A DNA stretch of 21,072 nucleotides, from NCBI GenBank assembly GCA_002394125.1, contig DGSY01000107.1, positions 226-21,297 of the forward strand, given 5' to 3'. Under the pieces are notes generated by a model. The model was given only the letters and a program-made list of their open reading frames with translations. It was not told the DNA's origin and made no database searches. Made by a program: the position numbers and the translations under genes. Below are positions 19,880-21,072 of this stretch, one piece after another. How positions within the stretch are numbered: the stretch's first letter is position 1; every line of letters starts with the position of its first letter. Source of the stretch: Ruminococcus sp. UBA4350 (GTDB lineage: Bacteria; Bacillota; Clostridia; Oscillospirales; Ruminococcaceae).

Positions 19880-19985
19880 GAACTGTAATAAAAACTTTAT
19901 CTGTCAGCGGAAGTTCGGTTTCAGGCTGGCAACTTATATGCGCAGCGTTTAATTAAATTCTATTATTTTTCAGGATGGATTTATT

Positions 19986-20789
19986 ATGACCACGAAAGAA
20001 ACAAATATCTTTATCTACCAAAAGGCTATAGAGTATTTATGGGAGCATTCTCAGGGACTTACTCAGGAAATCTTTGAAACATATCTTGATGATAAGCGTA
20101 AAACTACAATGAACGAAGTGTTTCAGGTAGCTGTATTTTCATTTCGTGATTGGAATCCTCAGTTCGGTAAAAGTGGAATATCGGAACATACTGAAGAAAT
20201 AAAATCTTTGTTTAAGGATTTCGACGTACAGTATTTCAATCAAAATATTAGAACATTACCTGATGATGAACTGGATGCCTTATTCAAAAAAGCATTTGGC
20301 GGTTCAAATAATGCATATAAAAAGGTTAAAGAAAATGTATGCGATTCAGCAAAGTATTTATCAGAATTCAAAAACGTAACAGAAATGTATAGTTATTTTG
20401 ATAGCTTTGATTCAACAAAAAAAGAAGAACGAGATAAACTTATTCAGATTATTGTCAACAAAGTGAAATGGTGGGGGGCAGCACTTGTCCCGAACTGGCT
20501 AAAGGACATCGGAATGTCGAATTATTCCAAACCTGACGATCATGTAAAATTTATTATTTCAAATCTTGGATTATCATCAGATAATGAGTATGATGTAATG
20601 GAGGCTGTTTTTAGAATAGCTGAGGATTACAAATCTGTAGATGATCAGGCTTCGGCATTCAAGCTTGATAGAATACTATGGTTGATAGGTTCAGGTGATT
20701 TCTATAATCATAAAGGCGTTGTTACTTTTAATGGAAATAGAACCGAGTTTGTAGAAATGATTAAGACGGAACTGAACAAAGCTAATTGA
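19986..20789 (+). CDS. Hypothetical protein with possible HhH-GPD glycosylase-like C-terminal part
   Basis: The 267-residue cytosolic protein is encoded by visibly AT-rich DNA, unlike the genes left of 18200. The N-terminal 130 residues are helical and unrecognised. The C-terminal part contains WWGAALVPNWLKDIG, then YSKPDDHVKFIISNLGL and DRILWLIGSGDFY. A KPDxHV motif followed by such a helix recalls DNA glycosylase-type helix-hairpin-helix folds, but the classic hairpin and catalytic Asp cannot be assigned with confidence. AGGA lies about 11 bases before the ATG. The next gene, an ADP-ribosylglycohydrolase, begins 16 bases after its stop, so the two are probably cotranscribed. Composition and context suggest horizontal transfer. 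Confidence 0.7.
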   Translation: MTTKETNIFIYQKAIEYLWEHSQGLTQEIFETYLDDKRKTTMNEVFQVAVFSFRDWNPQFGKSGISEHTEEIKSLFKDFDVQYFNQNIRTLPDDELDALFKKAFGGSNNAYKKVKENVCDSAKYLSEFKNVTEMYSYFDSFDSTKKEERDKLIQIIVNKVKWWGAALVPNWLKDIGMSNYSKPDDHVKFIISNLGLSSDNEYDVMEAVFRIAEDYKSVDDQASAFKLDRILWLIGSGDFYNHKGVVTFNGNRTEFVEMIKTELNKAN

Positions 20790-20805
20790 TAAATATGGTG
20801 ATAAT

Positions 20806-21072
20806 ATGCGCAATATTGATATATTCCGTGGCTGTCTTATAGGCGGGGCAGCCGGCGATGCTCTGGGATATGCAGTGGAATTCAAAAGAGAGGATGAGAT
20901 CTTCTCCGAGTATGGCAAAGATGGCATCACCGAATACGATTTGATATTGGACGATGATGTCGCCGAGATATCGGATGATACACAGATGACGCTGTTCACT
21001 GCGGAGGGTATGCTGCTTGCCGTCAGCAAAAGTAACATTCCCGATTACATAAGCAGCATCAGGGATATGTAT
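20806..21072 (+). CDS. ADP-ribosylglycohydrolase family protein (3' end cut by window)
   Basis: Eighty-nine residues are visible. The opening RGCLIGGAAGDALGYAVEF (8-26) is the classic start of DraG/ARH-type hydrolases, which remove ADP-ribose from proteins or other targets using two Mg2+ or Mn2+ ions. ISDDTQMTLFTAEGM (55-69) contains the metal-binding SDDT at 56-59. A full protein would need about 200 further residues beyond the window. The start has GGTGAT just upstream and no better alternative in frame. The gene follows the AT-rich hypothetical gene by 16 bases. Whether the target is protein, nucleic acid or free metabolite cannot be told from this fragment. Confidence 0.9.
   Translation, partial: MRNIDIFRGCLIGGAAGDALGYAVEFKREDEIFSEYGKDGITEYDLILDDDVAEISDDTQMTLFTAEGMLLAVSKSNIPDYISSIRDMY

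Noticed and set aside
1..21072. CRISPR array, tRNA, rRNA, transposase or phage genes
   Set aside because: No regularly spaced repeats, no tRNA cloverleaf or rRNA stretches that I could recognise, and no transposase or integrase motifs were seen.

Overview
The window looks like a chromosomal segment of a GC-rich Firmicute, most likely a Ruminococcus-type member of the Oscillospiraceae. The reasons are strong AGGAGG ribosome binding sites, textbook sigma-A promoters, two secreted proteins with type I dockerin domains (a mark of cellulosome-producing ruminococci), and protein families typical of gut Clostridia. The species is inferred; no rRNA or other marker gene is present.

Layout. Positions 1-2531 (minus strand) hold the first two thirds of the disaggregase gene clpB, downstream of a ribbon-helix-helix protein gene, both behind one promoter. 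A divergent promoter drives an alanyl-tRNA editing protein (2742-3917). Converging on its 3' end is a probable standalone small RNA of about 150 nt (3916-4065, minus strand) with its own promoter and strong terminator. Two similar dyads lie between this RNA and a divergent CorA-type transporter gene (4215-5147).

Positions 5239-12333 form the most distinctive unit: one promoter and three tightly packed genes. They are (i) a membrane hybrid histidine kinase with a degenerate receiver, a true receiver and two nearly identical HPt domains; (ii) a second membrane hybrid kinase whose C-terminus is a DegV/FakB-like fatty-acid-binding domain; and (iii) a response regulator with an intact GGDEF domain and a second, degenerate GGDEF-like domain. 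Together they look like a phosphorelay ending in cyclic-di-GMP synthesis, perhaps tuned by a lipid ligand through the DegV domain.

Positions 12420-18271 concern secreted proteins: a dockerin fused to an ABC-type solute-binding domain, a small convergent four-helix membrane protein, and an operon of ECF sigma factor, transmembrane anti-sigma-like protein and secreted dockerin protein. From about 18272 to the end the region looks accessory: a broken TetR regulator gene, two related promoter regions sharing a 16-bp direct repeat, small genes, a coiled-coil protein, and an AT-rich gene followed closely by the start of an ADP-ribosylglycohydrolase gene that runs off the window.
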